Of a stretch of DNA of 64,000 nt, positions 11,901 through 26,300 are shown piece by piece; position 1 is the stretch's first letter, and every line of letters begins with the position of its first letter. The stretch is from NCBI GenBank assembly GCA_050084515.1, contig CM114271.1:54870001-54934000 (forward strand), given 5' to 3'. The DNA comes from Blasia pusilla. Its lineage: Eukaryota > Marchantiophyta > Marchantiopsida > Blasiales. Under the pieces are notes generated by a model, which saw only the letters and a list, made by a program, of their open reading frames with translations, was not told the DNA's origin and ran no database searches. Made by a program: the position numbers and the translations under genes.

Positions 11901-14900
11901 GGTTGTCCTATTTGTGTTTCCAGATCTTCTGGCCATTGGATAGTGAGTGGTATCCAGGAGTCATCCATGAGTACAATCCACAGACAAGAAAGCATCGAGT
12001 AAGCATATCTCGTGTTGTAGTTTCTATGTTTGATGTAGTTCAGATTTGTTTTGTTATTTCAAGCACTAAGATTTTTCAGTTTTTCTTCTTACTTTGCATT
12101 TGTGCCCTGTCTGATATCTTTAGTGGGCATGCTACTTTTTGCTTGATCAGTAGTCTGTATCTGAGAAATTCTGCCAAAGGAAATGATTATGATTGACCTC
12201 AGCTCAATTTCAGTCATAGGGGGTTTTGATGCCATGCTCAACCTTATCTGTGTAATACGAATGCTAATTTGCGTTTGGTGGGTATGATGTGGCTAATGCA
12301 ATGGAGTAGATTGATTATGAAGATGATGAAAGAGAGTGGGTACTTCTTGGCAAAGAACGAGTGAAACTTTATGTTTCCGCTGAAGAGAGCAAAGCTTTGG
12401 AACTGTCTTTTGGGGAGGCTTCTTTGGAGCAAATCAAGAAATTGGATGCAGATGAGCTTGCAGTCTTGGCTGCAGGCATGGAAGACTTTGGAGGAGAGCT
12501 TAGTCACGGTGATCTTGTTTGGGCCAAAGTAAAGGGTGTGTGCCTCTTCCAAAGTTGGCCGTCTCTTGTTACCTCTGTTTGAAGATTTAAGATATTCTAA
12601 TAAGGACAGATCTTTCTTGGTTCTTGGTGCAGGTGAATGCAATGGATAGTCCTGGGATGCTATTATGCTACAACTCAGAAGTTGGTTTCTTTTTTATCTG
12701 AATTTAACTCCTGTTGGTAGAACTCTGTTAATGTTTAATTCAGCATGAGCTACACACCTGGGATGCTTATTTGAGAGTTTTCTTGGCAGGATATCCAATG
12801 TGGCCAGCCTTTGTGATGGATGAGGAACATGCAAATATTAGTGGTTTAGAACCAGCTGCTCGAGAACGAACTGTTGCAGTCCAGTTTTTTGGTAGCTATG
12901 ATCATGCAAGGTAGAAGCTACTTCTAATCAGCATGGTGTACTTGTGGAGTACTATCTTTTGACAAGCTTAAAGTTTGCATCATGTCTTAAAGTTGGTTGA
13001 TTTTTTTTTAAAATTTGTGAAATCTATAAATGTGTTGTTCTTTCAAAGGCTTTGCAAGGAGGTAGAGAAGAGGGAATTTTCAGAGTGGTTTTAGATGAGT
13101 CTAAGTTTGCCTACTGTAATGTCCTGGAAGGCGGTAAGAGAATCTCTCTTGAAATTTTTATTTCTTTCTTAGTTTAGTGTCTTACTTGCCTGGAATCGTT
13201 GTAATCTGATTGTTTTGGAGTATCATTACCTCTTAGTTTGGGCCATTACTTCATTGTCAAGTCCTACTGTGTGTTGTGGGTCCTGAGGCCACCTGGTAAG
13301 ACATGAGCTTCATGCAGATTTATATCTAGGAGTCAAGAAGACATTGTTCAGCCACAGATGTTACTGGAGGCATTTCAGGGGGATGCTTTTAACTGGGGTT
13401 GCTGTTGTCCACAGGATTAGTTGTAAAAAAGTGCTTCAATTTTCAAAGGGAATTATGCAAAAATACCACACCAAGTGTAAGCGCACTGTATTTGAGCAAG
13501 GGCTGCAGGAGGTGGAGAGGTGTGTTAGATAATCCTTCTATTATTTCATGAAATGTTCCCATGTGCTTTTAACAAGTTCTATCTTGTCGTTGATCTTGAT
13601 GTAGTTTAAAAAGTCTGGTGACCCCATAGGATATGATCGAATGTTAACATTGTTACTGATCTCATTGAATTCTGAAAAAAGATAGAACAAGTGGTGCACT
13701 GGTTGCTAAAGACTTGATTGCATGTGTAATCTTTTCCTCAGGTCGCTTAAAGTTCGAAGTGCCTATCTCTTTGATGAAGAGAAGTTAGTCAATTGTGTTG
13801 CACAATGGTAACCAAAGTGTTCTGATGCACAATTAATCAGGTATTTGAAGGAGTGCAAGCTTCCGGAGAGTATGGCACAACTACAGGAGGATGTCTCCGA
13901 CATAGTGAATAAGAGGATAGATGAAGCAGTGACCCCGGAAGGAAGTGAAGATGATCCTGATTTCTTGAAACATGAGAGATCAAACATGGGTGACAAAAGT
14001 GCACAAAGTTCATTCTCTTTGCCAATAAAACTCGGAGCCCTTCATGTTCTAAGTCTAGGTATACATTTTTCTCAACCAATCTGCTTGCAACTGGTTTGTT
14101 TCTGCTTTCTAGAAGATGCATGAAAAGTTTCATGGATTGAGATGTGAAGTAGTGAGTTTTTGTGTGTTGAACTTCATTGCTTTTTATATGCTTGGTTTCC
14201 ATTCTAAAACTTTTGTACCTGTGTTACCTTTCTGTGTTACAGTGGTAAATTATTTTGCCTATCCCTTTTGGTTTAGATCTTTTAAATTTTTTTCATCCAT
14301 AGTTCCTCTGCTGGTATGCTAGGTCCATTGCATGTCAGGTTCACGTGGATGAAGTTTTGTGCAATTCCATCAAAGTTTGATATGAGAAATTGTCAGCTTA
14401 TAATGGGAAACCGATCTTTCTGGTTGTCTGGTTTTGATCTTTATGTAGGTAAAATTGTGAGAGATTCAGAACAGTTTCATAATGAGCATCATATTTGGAC
14501 TGAAGGATATACTGCCATTCGCAAGTTTACCTCATCAAAAGGTATGACAGCAAGCCCTGAATGAAGAAGTCCATTAAACTTTTATTAGAACTACCGAAAG
14601 ATGAAATGTTGTACTGCATGAAGAAGAGCTGCGAAGAGAATACCCTGTAGAAAATTGGATTGAACTATTTACTCTTGCAAACTTGAGAGTGCATATCCTT
14701 TTTGCAGATCCCCAAAAGATGGTCGACTACAGGATGGAAGTCTTAAGAAATCCCTCCATGCGATCTTTGCCACTGTTTCGAGTCATTCCTGAGGATGGCA
14801 AACAGGTTAGTTGACACACTAATATCTTATTATTGGCTTCATGTCAGAATCCAACTCAAGGTAGCATGACTATTCCGAGTTCAGGTGTTAGGAGAAAACA

Positions 14901-17900
14901 TCATCCTAATTTGTATAGTTAACATTGTGTTGAAGTCTGGGAAAAGTTAGACACTTCAGTCAATGAAGTAGTTTGTTTTGTCTCATTTGTTGTTGAGCTA
15001 TGTAAACCATGTATGGTCCTACAAACACAGAAAAAAAATGCTGATTTTATTTGCTCCTAAATGTGAGCCATTTAGGTGGAGGGCCCTAGTGCCTCAGCAT
15101 GCTGGAAAAAGATTTTGATAAACGTTCAAAGAGCCAAGGAGAAAGCAGGATCATGTGAGGCCTCCTTACTGGAGAAGAAGCGTCAGGCTTTCAGATCTGG
15201 TCCTTCTATGTTTGGATTCGGTAACCGGCGAGTGTCCAAACTAATCCAGGTGAATGCTTTCTCTGAAGTGGCAGGATGTATGAAATAACCCCATATCCAG
15301 TTGTGAGATGAAGTGGTGTTGTTGGCAGGGCTTTAGCATATGAATACACTGGATGGCTATTAGGTGTACTCACCCAGCTTGACTGCTCTTCTCACCTATA
15401 CTTCACTGATGATTCTTGAGCTTGTAGATCCGTTCAAGAGGAGACTCTTCTGGTAGATTGAAAGTCTCTCATGTACAAAGTGTACGGGTAGTATGTTTAC
15501 GTGATAAAACCTTCTGGTATCCGAGTCCCAGCATACTTGAATTTTGTCAGAAAATCCATTTTTTTGGCAACTTCTCTCACATTATTGTTGTTGGGCCAGG
15601 CTCTACCATATGCAAGAGTTTGCTCGAAGTTCACTTCTTGGATTGACAAGCCTTTACTGGAAGATGGTGCTGAGGAACCGCTGCCAGCTGGATATCGACC
15701 AGTGGACTTGCGTTGGGAGCACCTTGATCGATGCAACGTTTGTTACTTAGATGAGGCAAGTACAAGCCAATCTTTCTCTGGATGAAAGGTGTTGTGGAAT
15801 GATTGGACTGTTCTTGTTGTAGATGACTACTCAATCAGGAAATAAGCGTCATTCATGTGACCATGCTTTTAAGAACTGAAGGATCTAGAGAATTCATTTG
15901 GTTTTTTCCTCAGTATGTAGTGGTTGTTGGATTGTCAATGGTGATCGCTTATTTCGAACGCCTGATGATTTTTATGTGATTGAGTGCTGATAGAATATGC
16001 TTTTTTTGTGCTTGTCATTGTCTCCAGGAGTATGCAGATAATCAGCTGCTGCAATGTGATAAGTGCAGAATCATGGTGTGCCAGCACTGCCACTCCTGTC
16101 TTAGTCTTTTAGTACTGCTTTACCATGATAATAGTTGGAGTCTTACTGTGCCAGACGTCAGTTTCCCAGTCATCTTCTGATTATTCCATATGTGGCACTG
16201 GAGAACATACAGCTCCAGTACTATATAAAAGTCACATAGAATGGGTGATACGTAGTATCATATCAGTGTGAAAGGACTTTGTCTTGGCCTTTAGTGGTCC
16301 TCAACAGACCTGCATTAGGAAGACAGGGTTCCCTCCAGTTGCTGCTGTTCTTCCACAAGATTGACTTCGGAGGTCATAGCTTGGAGTCTTAAAACACATT
16401 GTCCTACTTTTGTTCGGAAACTATTTCAGGTACATATGTATTGCTATGGTGAGATGGAGGCACCTGATGGCGACCTGTGGCTTTGTAATCTTTGTCGTCC
16501 AGGAGCACCAAAGACTGCTCCCTTTTGCTGCCTTTGTCCTGTTACAGGTATATCTGGCTTACATGTGCACTAATATTGCAAGGAGTAGCTTCAAGATAGT
16601 GGTGTGTTTTATGCTCTGTTTCTAACAGGCATTGATGTGTGGTAAAGTTAAAACTTCAACTACCTTGTACTTTTAACCTTTTTGGGAAATTTTAATGGTT
16701 GGGATGGATTATGGCTCATTGCAGTGTGGGTGGCTATGAAAAATAGCGGCGTTCAAAGTTTAAAAAAATATTTGACTTGGGTCAGCTGAAGAGAGTAATA
16801 TGCCCATGAATCAGGGCCAAAAACTGATGGCCTGTCAGCTAGAGATTGATAGGGTAGTTGGCTGTACATCCCTGATCTCCCAAGGGACTTCAACCTGTTC
16901 AAATGGAAGTTGTATATCCCAACTTTTGGCACTCTATCCTTGAAATGCTATAAACTGGCAGTACCTGTGACTGAAAAAACTGGCAATACCTACGACTGAA
17001 AATCTGCCGTGATGCGGGACATCAGGGTTAGAAAGCACAGCTACTTAGTCTCCAACGAAGTTCTTTTCCAGGGAATTCAATACTTCTCAATAATAGTGTG
17101 CCCAGACTCTTTGGAGGCATGTATTGAGGACATAGTGAAATGGCTTCCAGATTATAAGATCGTGATAAAGTGTCTAATTAGGCATATCCTCAAATATTTG
17201 TGAATTCCCTGGAGCAATATCACAGCTTTTTTCTTTCTCAAGTTTTACTTGTACATCATAGTGTGCAATTGAAGTCTTGCTTTACTTTTAGATAATATTT
17301 TCTACAATTTTCAGGTGGGGCTATGAAGACAACAACGGATGGGAGGTGGGCTCATATCACATGTGCAATGTGGACTCCCGGTGAGTTCCAGTAGCTCCAG
17401 TCCAATGGCTTGGGATTGTCACTTTCATATCCCTTTCCTAAAAGATTGGGCACTCTATGTTTGTAAGGTCAAAGTGTCCTGCTAGTTGTTTTTCAAGTCA
17501 CTGAAATATTTTACGAATGACAGAGACGTGCCTGGTGGATGTTAAGCGGATGGAACCAGTTGATGGGATAAGTGCAATAAATAAGGTATGGACTTTTGCA
17601 GAATAATTTGATAGGTGTCAACTACCCTAAACCCTAAAGTACTTGGAGATCATACTTCTGATGCCGTCTGTGTTATGCCCGCCACCCTAAGGAAGTCCTC
17701 ACAAGCATTCTAAATATCCATATGGCAATGATACAGTATTATGTTTACAGAAGTTCATTAGTCAGCCAGTCTTGACTCGTTGATGATCCTTGAAATTATT
17801 CAGGAACGTTGGAAACTTCTTTGCACTGTTTGCAAAGTACCGTATGGGGCGTGCATTCAGGTACACATTCTGATGCCATTGTAGTAGCCTCTTAGTAGAC

Positions 17901-20380
17901 CTTTGGTGAAATTTGGCACTTTGACTGTGTAGCTCAGGCTTCATTTTGCGACATGATGAACTCACTTGGTTTGGAAAGTAAGTTGGATGAATCGCCTCTT
18001 GATATGGATGCCTAGTCTGATTTGAAATATTGCCAAGTTTGTCCCAAGTTGACTTGCGATATGCTGAAAACCCTGAGTATATGATTGCAGTATCAATACA
18101 TTCATGATGAACTCTTTGTTCCTTGATTTCCTGCAGTGCTCCAAACCGCATTGCCATGTTTCATTTCATCCACTTTGTGCGAGAGCTGCAGGCCTTTCCA
18201 TGGAGGTTTGTCCATATCATTTGCAACTTGCAATTTTGTGTGCTTTCATGCTAATCATGTGCAACTTGCAATTTCGTTGGGACCTTTCAATGTGTTAATT
18301 ATTATAAGGAAGATGCCTGATTAGCTTCTGCTCCCTTTGTATCCAAAGCTTTGAGGTTAGTTATCTCGATGTTAGATTTGTGTGTTATATGAAGCTCCTC
18401 TTTATTGTGATGGTTCGTTCTACTGGGATCAGGTGCTGGAAGAAAAATGTGCAAATATGGCAGACTCTGATGGAGGTCTCCAACTCCTTACCTATTGTAA
18501 GAAGCATAAGCAAGGTGGTCAAGGATGCACTGTCAAACCACAATCTCAGCAGCCAATCACAGTCCCAAGAAATTGTTCTTCATTTTGCCCTCCACAAAAC
18601 CCATCAGGATGTGCTCGTGGTGGTGCGTTTTCTCAGAGCCTTGATCTTATGTGATTTGTTGTTTTGACTGTGTGATGACGATATTGAGGAATCTACTTCT
18701 GGTACAGTTACAAATCTAGTCATTGTAATATTCAAAAGTGACATTTTGCCCCACTTTGACAGAGCCATACAATGCTGCATCTCGTCGTGGTCGTCGAGAG
18801 CCTGAAGCTGTTGCTGCTGCTTTGGCTAAACGATACTTTGTCGAAAATATGCCCTACATTGTCAATGGTTGCCGAATAAATGTTCCTGATGGAGAGTTGA
18901 AATCATTGGGTGGTAGCCTTTGGTCTCGGCATTGGAAGCCACAAAATGGGAGTCTCACAGATGGTCCTCTGAATGAGGATGAGGTTGACAGTGGAAAGAT
19001 GGTGTCATCGACTTCAGAGAGATCTCAGATGGTATTATCCACATCAGAAAGATTTCGGCACATGCGGTCAACTATGCATCAACGCCTTACTTTTGGTAAA
19101 CTCCACCAGCAGTCTTGCTGGAAAATTTGAGTTGTAGTCTTCAATATGCAGTTTTGACCCACGTGATTGGGGTAGCCTTCATTTTTTATCAACTGCATTT
19201 AGCTTAAGGTGGGAATGGACTTTCAGGAAAATCTGCGATCCATGGATGGGGTGTCTTCACCAAACGGGCCCATTCCACTGGTGATATGGTAGGAAATCTA
19301 TGAAAAATTTACAGAATCACACGCAGATCGTGTAGATTGCGGTGATGGCTTCTCAGATGCTTTTTGCGCTTTATGTATGTACCTTTGCTAGATTGAGATG
19401 AGATGTCATAGTCGATTATCATTAGCTATATTCTGGAATCATGAGGTCTCCCGTAACACTTCAGTTATGACCCATGCAGGTTATCGAATATGCAGGAGAA
19501 ATCGTTAGACCCATGGTTGCAGATATCAGAGAGCGTCGTTCTTATGACTCCCTTGTGGTATGTGATTTTAACAACTCGTGGATATGGTTCAATATTCGGA
19601 CATCTTATTGTCAATCTGGGATATTGTATTTCATACCGTGGTTCTAAATTGGTGATGCAGGGTGCAGGAACATACATGTTTCGCATAGATGATGAACGGG
19701 TGGTTGATGCAACTCACACTGGTAGCATCGCACATCTGATCAATCATTCGTGTGAGGTACAACATTTAAGCAAGTTAACTGTATCATGAAGCAGTGTATT
19801 TGGATTTTCTGTCATGCTTTTATTCAAGATCAGAACGAAAGGTTTAGCATCATTTGAGGAAACAGCATAGATGAAGAGGGTTGCCAGATAAATATTAAGG
19901 TTTGGCTACTTCTGGAAACCAGCCTTCAAAGAACGACAGTTCATTGAGATACATTGACTAACTATTTAACTATATGCACCTGTGGTTATTTGTCCAGCCA
20001 AACTGTTATTCTAGGGTAGTTGCAGCCAGTGGAGAAGACCACATTATTATATTTGCAAAGCGGGATATTCTAGAGGGAGAGGAGCTCACATATGACTACC
20101 GGTATGCTCTCATCTCTTAAATTTTAAAACCAAAGTGGTTGCCTACCTCTCAGGGATGCATGGAATGCACGGTCCACCGTTTTGTGATTGCTATTGGAAA
20201 TCCTGTGGATATTAAAGTTTAGGTTTGCTTGATTTCAGGTTTGCTTCAAAGGATGAGCTCTTGACTTGCTACTGTGGCTCTGTCGGATGTCGGGGCTCTG
20301 TGAATACTTTTGGTTCGGATGATGAGCCAAGCAGAATAATTGCACCTCGATCTGAGTTGACGAAGTGTTTTGTATCATAA
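8958..20380 (+). CDS. ATX: ATX1/2-type trithorax histone H3K4 methyltransferase
   Basis: Members of this family methylate H3K4 in COMPASS-like complexes in the nucleus. The exons below keep frame and give about 1,708 residues: 8958-11347, 11565-11616, 11924-11998, 12310-12535, 12790-12910, 13415-13519, 13841-14058, 14449-14541, 14708-14805, 15076-15249, 15600-15755, 16028-16075, 16430-16547, 17315-17380, 17524-17585, 17804-17860, 18137-18205, 18433-18619, 18763-19095, 19227-19288, 19480-19557, 19661-19756, 19998-20101, 20239-20380. Domains in order: a long basic N-terminal region of about 800 residues; a Tudor-like FWPLD segment; PWWP (here PMWP); FYRN (GKIVRDSE, WTEGYTA); FYRC (GPSASACW); a PHD finger; an extended PHD (CCLCP to HPLCARAAGL); SET (NHSCEPNC, ELTYDYRF); and post-SET (CYCGSVGC). 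The FYR domains separate it from ATX3/4/5. Arabidopsis ATX1 is near 1,060 residues, so the N-terminal exon is unusually long. The first in-frame Met in it is at about 9161. The true start may lie in an upstream exon and is unresolved. The intron after 15755 uses a GC donor. Confidence 0.93.
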
Positions 20381-22655
20381 TGGCATTTGAACTATGGATC
20401 ACCAGGATTGCATCATCTAGTGGATCCTAGTCAGGTTGGTGGCCTTGGTACTTTCAGGTGTTCCTTTCTGGATGTGCAAGAAGAGAGTCCAGATGGACAT
20501 AATCCATGGAGTCGCTTTAAAACCTGTCAATCATTCTTTTATAGTAGGCTTATAGAGTGCGATGCTCAAGATAGCAGAAAGGCTCCCTGCCTCAGATTCT
20601 GCGATACCTTCAAGATAAACCAACTTATTTGGGACTATCTTGTGGATTACGGTGGGTGTCCGCAACTCATACCAGATATCTTGATGGTTGTACTCAAAGC
20701 TCCACAGTCACTGGAATGACGTGGTACTCAGGCCATGCGGAGTTGTCTGACCCTACACAATTCTTAGGTGGACTGAACTCATCATAGGAGATAGTGAAGA
20801 TCTAAGCGAAACTTCTTTCCATCATGTTTAGAGATGAAGAAGAACCATTTTGTGGGTGAATCATATACATGGTCTCTCTTTGTAGTGAAGTTGGTGGGAC
20901 TTGTGCTAGTTGTAATTACCTTTGTTCACCAGGTTCGAAGCAACTAGTAGCAAGTGAAGAAATCTGTCCGCAGAAACGGGGATGTCTTCTACGTCCATTG
21001 ATCACTGATTTAAGTCGGTTGATCGTCAATATTTTACCTCAGAATTGGACAGGGGGGCTGTGTGACATGGACGTTTCCACGACAGCTTGCCTGACTGGTA
21101 TCCATGTTTTTTGTCACGTGTATTATCAATTATTTTAAGAAGAGCAATCAGCTCAAAGCTGACTGAGGTTTCATCATGATAACGTCAAGAACTTGCTAAT
21201 ATATATGTCACGCGAATGCAGGTGCATACAGATACTTGTTGTGTTGAGGGCTTTCGCTGATAAGTAATCTCTGTTTACTATTTTGCGAGGAGTTTCTTTC
21301 TTTCGTTTCTACGTTTTTACAGAACATAGATTCTCCCAAACTTCTGGAGAATTTGGACGGGGGCTTTTATAGATTTTTGCAATTTACATAGTCGAATTGA
21401 TGTTTCAATTGGCATAAATGGAATATACTTGTTGGGACTGCGGACTGAAAAGAGGTGGCGGGAAGTAACGTGTATAGAGCATAGATGACTACACACATTA
21501 CGTCATCCTCATAAATAAGTCTCGGTGATTTATTTACGATGATGAAGGTAGGTCGGTGGAGTCGAGTAGGGTTTTCACGATAGTTTTACTGGTATTGTCC
21601 ACAGATGGACAATTTTCTCATTCAAACGCAAAAATATCAATAAAATATAGACTACTTTTCCGTGGAGGGTTTGTCGAGGACAATTTCAGGCGATCTCTTC
21701 CACGTGGAAATTATTCCACTACTTCACGCATGAAAACGCATTAAAGTGGAAACATTTTCGATGAGGAAAGATAGTAAACTTGGTTCTTGTGGATGTTTGG
21801 TCAGATGCGTTAATTTCGCAAAGTCTCCTACAAAGATCCGCATTGGACTTGCACATCGGAACTTGCCAGACTACTCAAGATATGGTGTATACTATAAGTG
21901 TCCCCCGGTAATTCGTATAATACCTGGTATAGGGTGTTCGTCAGCCTATTTAATAATGGTTCACCACATGGATCCTCTAATGACCATGAGGTGTATTCTC
22001 TTCTAACGGACAGGGCCCTGGACAGTGTTCTCAAGAATACTATGCCAGGCTACTCCGTACGGCAGTGCGTTGGAACTCGGCAGTAGACTACGACCCTAGG
22101 TCTGCCCTAGTGCCCGAAACAGCCATTGAGAAGTAGTAAAAACTTATCCCACTCACTTGGGGTTTCAGGTGATACGAAGAAGGAGAAATTCTACACGTCA
22201 AAAATTAGGCGCATTTACCACTTGAACTAATCAAAAGACAAAAGACTAAATAAATGAACCATTGTTCGCTGAAGTCGGTCCGTAATTTTCCGGTGCAACC
22301 TGGAGACACTTCCCTAGGACTCGCTCAAATACTCTTGCAATGCGTACAGACTCTTCTGATGAAGACCACAAACGCCACCATTGTCCGTGAGGCACCCGTG
22401 GTACAGAGTTGACTGTCGCTATCTAGCTGCACTCTCCACGGTCTTTTACATGTCCAACTGCTGATGTCCTTCATCACAAGGTATTCGAATCCTCATTTCG
22501 CACCCAGATGATGCCATCCTAAATTTGAAATCACAACAATTCCAAAGAGAGTAGGGGACAGTCTACACTGGTTGGTCTGTGTACACAAATTGTCTACATA
22601 ATATACAACGTCCAGATCAGGCATCACCGATTGGGTGGTTACAGATGTGGTTAAT
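20381..22655. other. spacer between ATX and ClpS1
   Basis: The 3' untranslated region of ATX (+) must begin here, and the opposing ClpS1 gene (-) ends at 22656, so the two genes converge. Open frames of 60-110 codons occur (for example 20387-20719), but none resembles a known family and none is joined by convincing splice sites. No repeat or RNA gene was recognised. Confidence 0.5.
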
Positions 22656-23348
22656 TCAGCAACCCCCCGCTGCAGGCTCTATGGAGCTGAGCAGACCATT
22701 ATTTCTTAATTGCGTACAATGCTCCTCAGCGTCAACTTGGGCACATATAATGACAACAGCCAAGCCATTTACGTGCGCTTCTTGCATAATATTGACTGCA
22801 TTGTCCACTGACATGCCAGGTATCACTTTCATGAGCACTTGCACTACATATTCCCGTTTGTTGTAGCTATCATTGTGTAGCATTACCCTATATGGCGGTG
22901 ACAACTTTCGAGACTTCCTGTGGAAGAAAACGGCAAGTCGTCATTATCGTCCTTGATATGCATGTGCAAGCATTAGCGTTGTAAACTACCATTGCAACCT
23001 TGAAATGTGTGACAAACAGAAAAGCCCATCTTAAGACCGTCGTGGAAGTTAGATACTTACTGGCAACAGAATTATGAAACAGACACTGGTAAGTCCAACA
23101 TACTTATCATAGAACTTAGAATGATGAAGTAACAGAAGGCTCAAATTAAAAGTAACAGAATGATGAAAAAAGAAATTGGTAAATCCCACATACTTCAAAT
23201 CAAACTCTGATTCTCTGCCTGGAGTGCCTCTTTCAATAGTCGGTCTGTCAAGGACGCCACCACCTTGTCGACCAGGTGCAATTGCAGCTTTTATGGTGTA
23301 ACCTCCGCTCTGTATTCTCTGTTGAGTTCTACTTAACTTCTCTGCCCC
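22656..23348 (-). CDS. CLPS1: chloroplast ClpS1 adaptor, last two exons
   Basis: ClpS binds N-degron substrates and delivers them to the chloroplast ClpC/ClpP protease. Exon 23348-23194 encodes a linker ending GGGVLDRPTIERGTPGRESE, as in plant ClpS1. Exon 22917-22656 encodes the ClpS fold: SPPYRVMLHND, then NKREYVVQVLMKVIPGM, DNAVNIMQEAH and VVIICAQ, ending SSIEPAAGGC and a stop. Splicing is GTATGT...CCACAG and keeps frame (Asp-Leu-Lys-Lys-Ser-Arg). The segment ahead of the linker (EKLSRTQQRIQSGGYT) enters in phase 1 from an upstream exon that should hold the start and transit peptide. I could not define that exon; GC-rich DNA at 25.6-26.2 kb is the best candidate. Identity of the conserved part is very secure, and only the N-terminus is missing. 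Confidence 0.9.
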
Positions 23349-26300
23349 TGTCAGTAAAATGAATATCACGTCTTTACTCTAAGCCTTCAAAGTGTGCGTC
23401 ATCAGGTACCTATTTGGTTATGAATATGTAACAATCAAAGAGGTTTATAAGTCATAAAAAGACAGCATGAAGCAACATGCGCGACTTGGGCAATCTCCAA
23501 AGCGAACAGGCAACATATTCCAAAGTGATACTACCAAATTTGGGATTGACACTAGCGATGGAGAATAACAAGACCCCCGTAAGATCAGCATAACAAGCAA
23601 GGATGAGACCATCTAGTACCTTTGGTCTTTGTATCTCTATGGTCAACTATCTTTGTTGCCTCTATGTACTACATCTTGTGTCGCTCGAGACATTTGCAAT
23701 GGTGGACGCAAGGTTGACTTGGTTTTCGTTCATTTTTCAGAGGAAATCGATCGCACAGTACTCTCTATCTATTTGTACCACATTTTATTGAAGGAACTTC
23801 CAAGCAGTGAGAATCAAAGACGACGAATCCGAAAGACAAATATCTGAAAAAACACTACGGCAATAAACATGATCGGTAACCCAGATCATGAATATCCCAA
23901 GGTGATTAATGAGTCCAGATACAGTGAGGTCTTGAACAAGGAATTCAATTCTTGTTCAAACACTCAGACACAAAAGTAAATGTACCCTACTTGGACATGT
24001 TCTCATGCCTGAAGATAAAACCAAAGATGTTCTTCAGTAGGGAGTAATTCTGAGATCTAACCCAAAAATTCACATGTAGGGTCATGGAGACCCCAAAACT
24101 TTTAAAACTATGCATCTTACGACCATTCTAGACAGTTGGTGTGATGACCTGTCAAGTCAAGCTTGCCTCTACTGTCACAGCACCGATAAAGTGACAGGCT
24201 CATACCAACAATAGTCCACTATCATTAGTTGAACTTAGCCATTCAATACTGGGTATATCCTCGAACCCGTACAAACACAGAACATCTCCTGTAACCTGAA
24301 ATTTGCACTGCTCTACTTCCGAAATACTCGGATAAATTCTCTACCTGGTGGGAATAGCTCATGACCTCTTACGGTGTTGGGTTAGCTTCAGATGCTATGA
24401 GCAGTGGGATCACACATATCCTCCTAACAGCTATCGATTCATCTAAATTCAAGTCACACCAACGTCAATCTAGACATAGCTCTACAGCAACGACAGACTG
24501 TAAAAAGATGCGGGGGACACTAAATCTAATATTTGAAGGTATGAAGTGGGCTTAATTTTTGGCCGCACCTGATTTACCCATGAACGCAACTGGCAGTGAA
24601 TGGGCGAGCACCAGTTGGAATGTGGTCGCCATACTGGATTCTCAGAAAATTGTAGCCAGACAGAGGACCTCCGATCAATCAGCCTGCCAGACATATTTTA
24701 CAGGTCAAGACAATAAGTTGCACATTCATGCTGATTAAAGTAGAGGATAGGCCCGCATCATGAGAACTCATTCTTACGATACTATTGGCTCTACTCTGAC
24801 AATATAAGCAATAAGCAACGATCTCTGCAGACAGAAAATCACAAGTGGCAGATACACTGTACCTACCTGCCTACGTATGGAAGAGAGGGGAAGGGAGGGG
24901 AGGGGAGCAACACGCTCCCCTCTCTTCAACACCTCTCTTCCCCGCTCTTCGGTATCCATTGCATCAGCTAGCGTTTCAAGGGGTTAACCTCCAAGTTTCG
25001 TCAACAGAGAAAGAAAGTTTTTTTAAAAAAATTCCTTGGGTAATAACTACTTTTACCAAGATTGACTAGTTCGAAATTTTTGACTTCGCCTGAAAATTTC
25101 GATTTCCATTTTTTCTTTTTCTTTTACTATTTTACAGCTTGGATAAAATGAGAGGAATGAGCTGGTGCGAATGCTCCTGCTGGAAATGACAATCCCAAGA
25201 AGATGGTTCATGACTGTCTGAAACACTGATTACATCGATAGTAGGGTTCCTTCAAAGGGTTTCAGTTCTGAACTAATTTGAAGGAACCAACCGAATTCTC
25301 GGAGAGATGTGGCAGTATGAGAGTAGAACCGAGTAGAGAGATTCTAGTGCTCACATGCTTCGGCGCGCTTGAATTTGACGATCATTACACATGTCACGAC
25401 AGGTTGAGAGATGGTAAGCTTAAGGGGTCTGATCACGAGGGGGGAAGATTCTCATATGGATCAGGAAATATCACTTAAGCTCTACATAATCTGCAAAGTT
25501 TCAAAACTCAAAAAAAAAAAAAACCTGTACATGCCTGCTCTTCAGCAAGATTCTCAAATGTACACACCTCAGCCACTCCTCAACCCTGCAAATCCCACTT
25601 CAAGATAAGACTACCGCCTCCTCCACGTTAATCGAGTATCTCTCGGCCAAGAGTCGTTACCCGTCCCCGCAAGATCTTCTTGACGAATTCCTCCAGAAGA
25701 CCTCCAAAACAAAGCTCCAGGAGTCGTGTCTCTGAAGAGAATACCGAGATATCTGTTGCGCAGAGACCTATAAGCTCCTCGGATCCTAATAATTCCTAGT
25801 ATTCGAACCCGAATTCTGCACCGCGAACTTCTTTGCCTCGCAAAATTGCACGCACGAATGTAGCGTCGGGGAATTTTCCGCCCGCACAGATGTCTCCGAC
25901 GATTGCACCTGCGTTGATCACCGCAGTTTCCTTCCCAAATTGAAAAGGGATCCCCAACACTAGAGAAAGGCGACGCCGATGGACGGGGAACACAGAACCA
26001 GTGTTCAAGAGGAGCGATTGAACGGATGTGGTACGAAAGAATGAGGGAAATAGTGGATGGCGTGGTGGTCGCCCGGGACGAGTGAAAGCGTGGCCCGCGA
26101 TGCGCCAGAGCGACGTGGCGATTTCGCAGGCGTCCACTTCCCGCTCCTGCCACCTCAACCATCCTCGTCCTCTCATTTTTCCGCGGTCTGACAGCGCCTC
26201 CTCTACTCCGCTAGTTTGGCCCTCTCTACGTGTAGCGGGGTGGCTTTTCCGCATGGGGGGGACTCGCGGTCCATTCCGCCGCGCTACATGTAGAGGAGTA

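Noticed and set aside
12911-13414. Segment at about 13050-13110 (LCKEVEKREFSEW) as an extra ATX exon
   Set aside because: Including it introduces an in-frame stop, while direct joining of 12910 to 13415 restores the conserved sequence and phase.
14059-14448. Open frame across 14116-14564 as ATX exon
   Set aside because: The protein alignment passes directly from SLG (14058) to KIVRDSE (14449). The intervening frame contains no conserved residues, and both junctions are good splice sites.
25611-26254. Minus-strand frames as the ClpS1 transit-peptide exon
   Set aside because: Two overlapping frames compete, neither shows a clear start, and no donor in the required phase stood out. Kept only as a candidate region.
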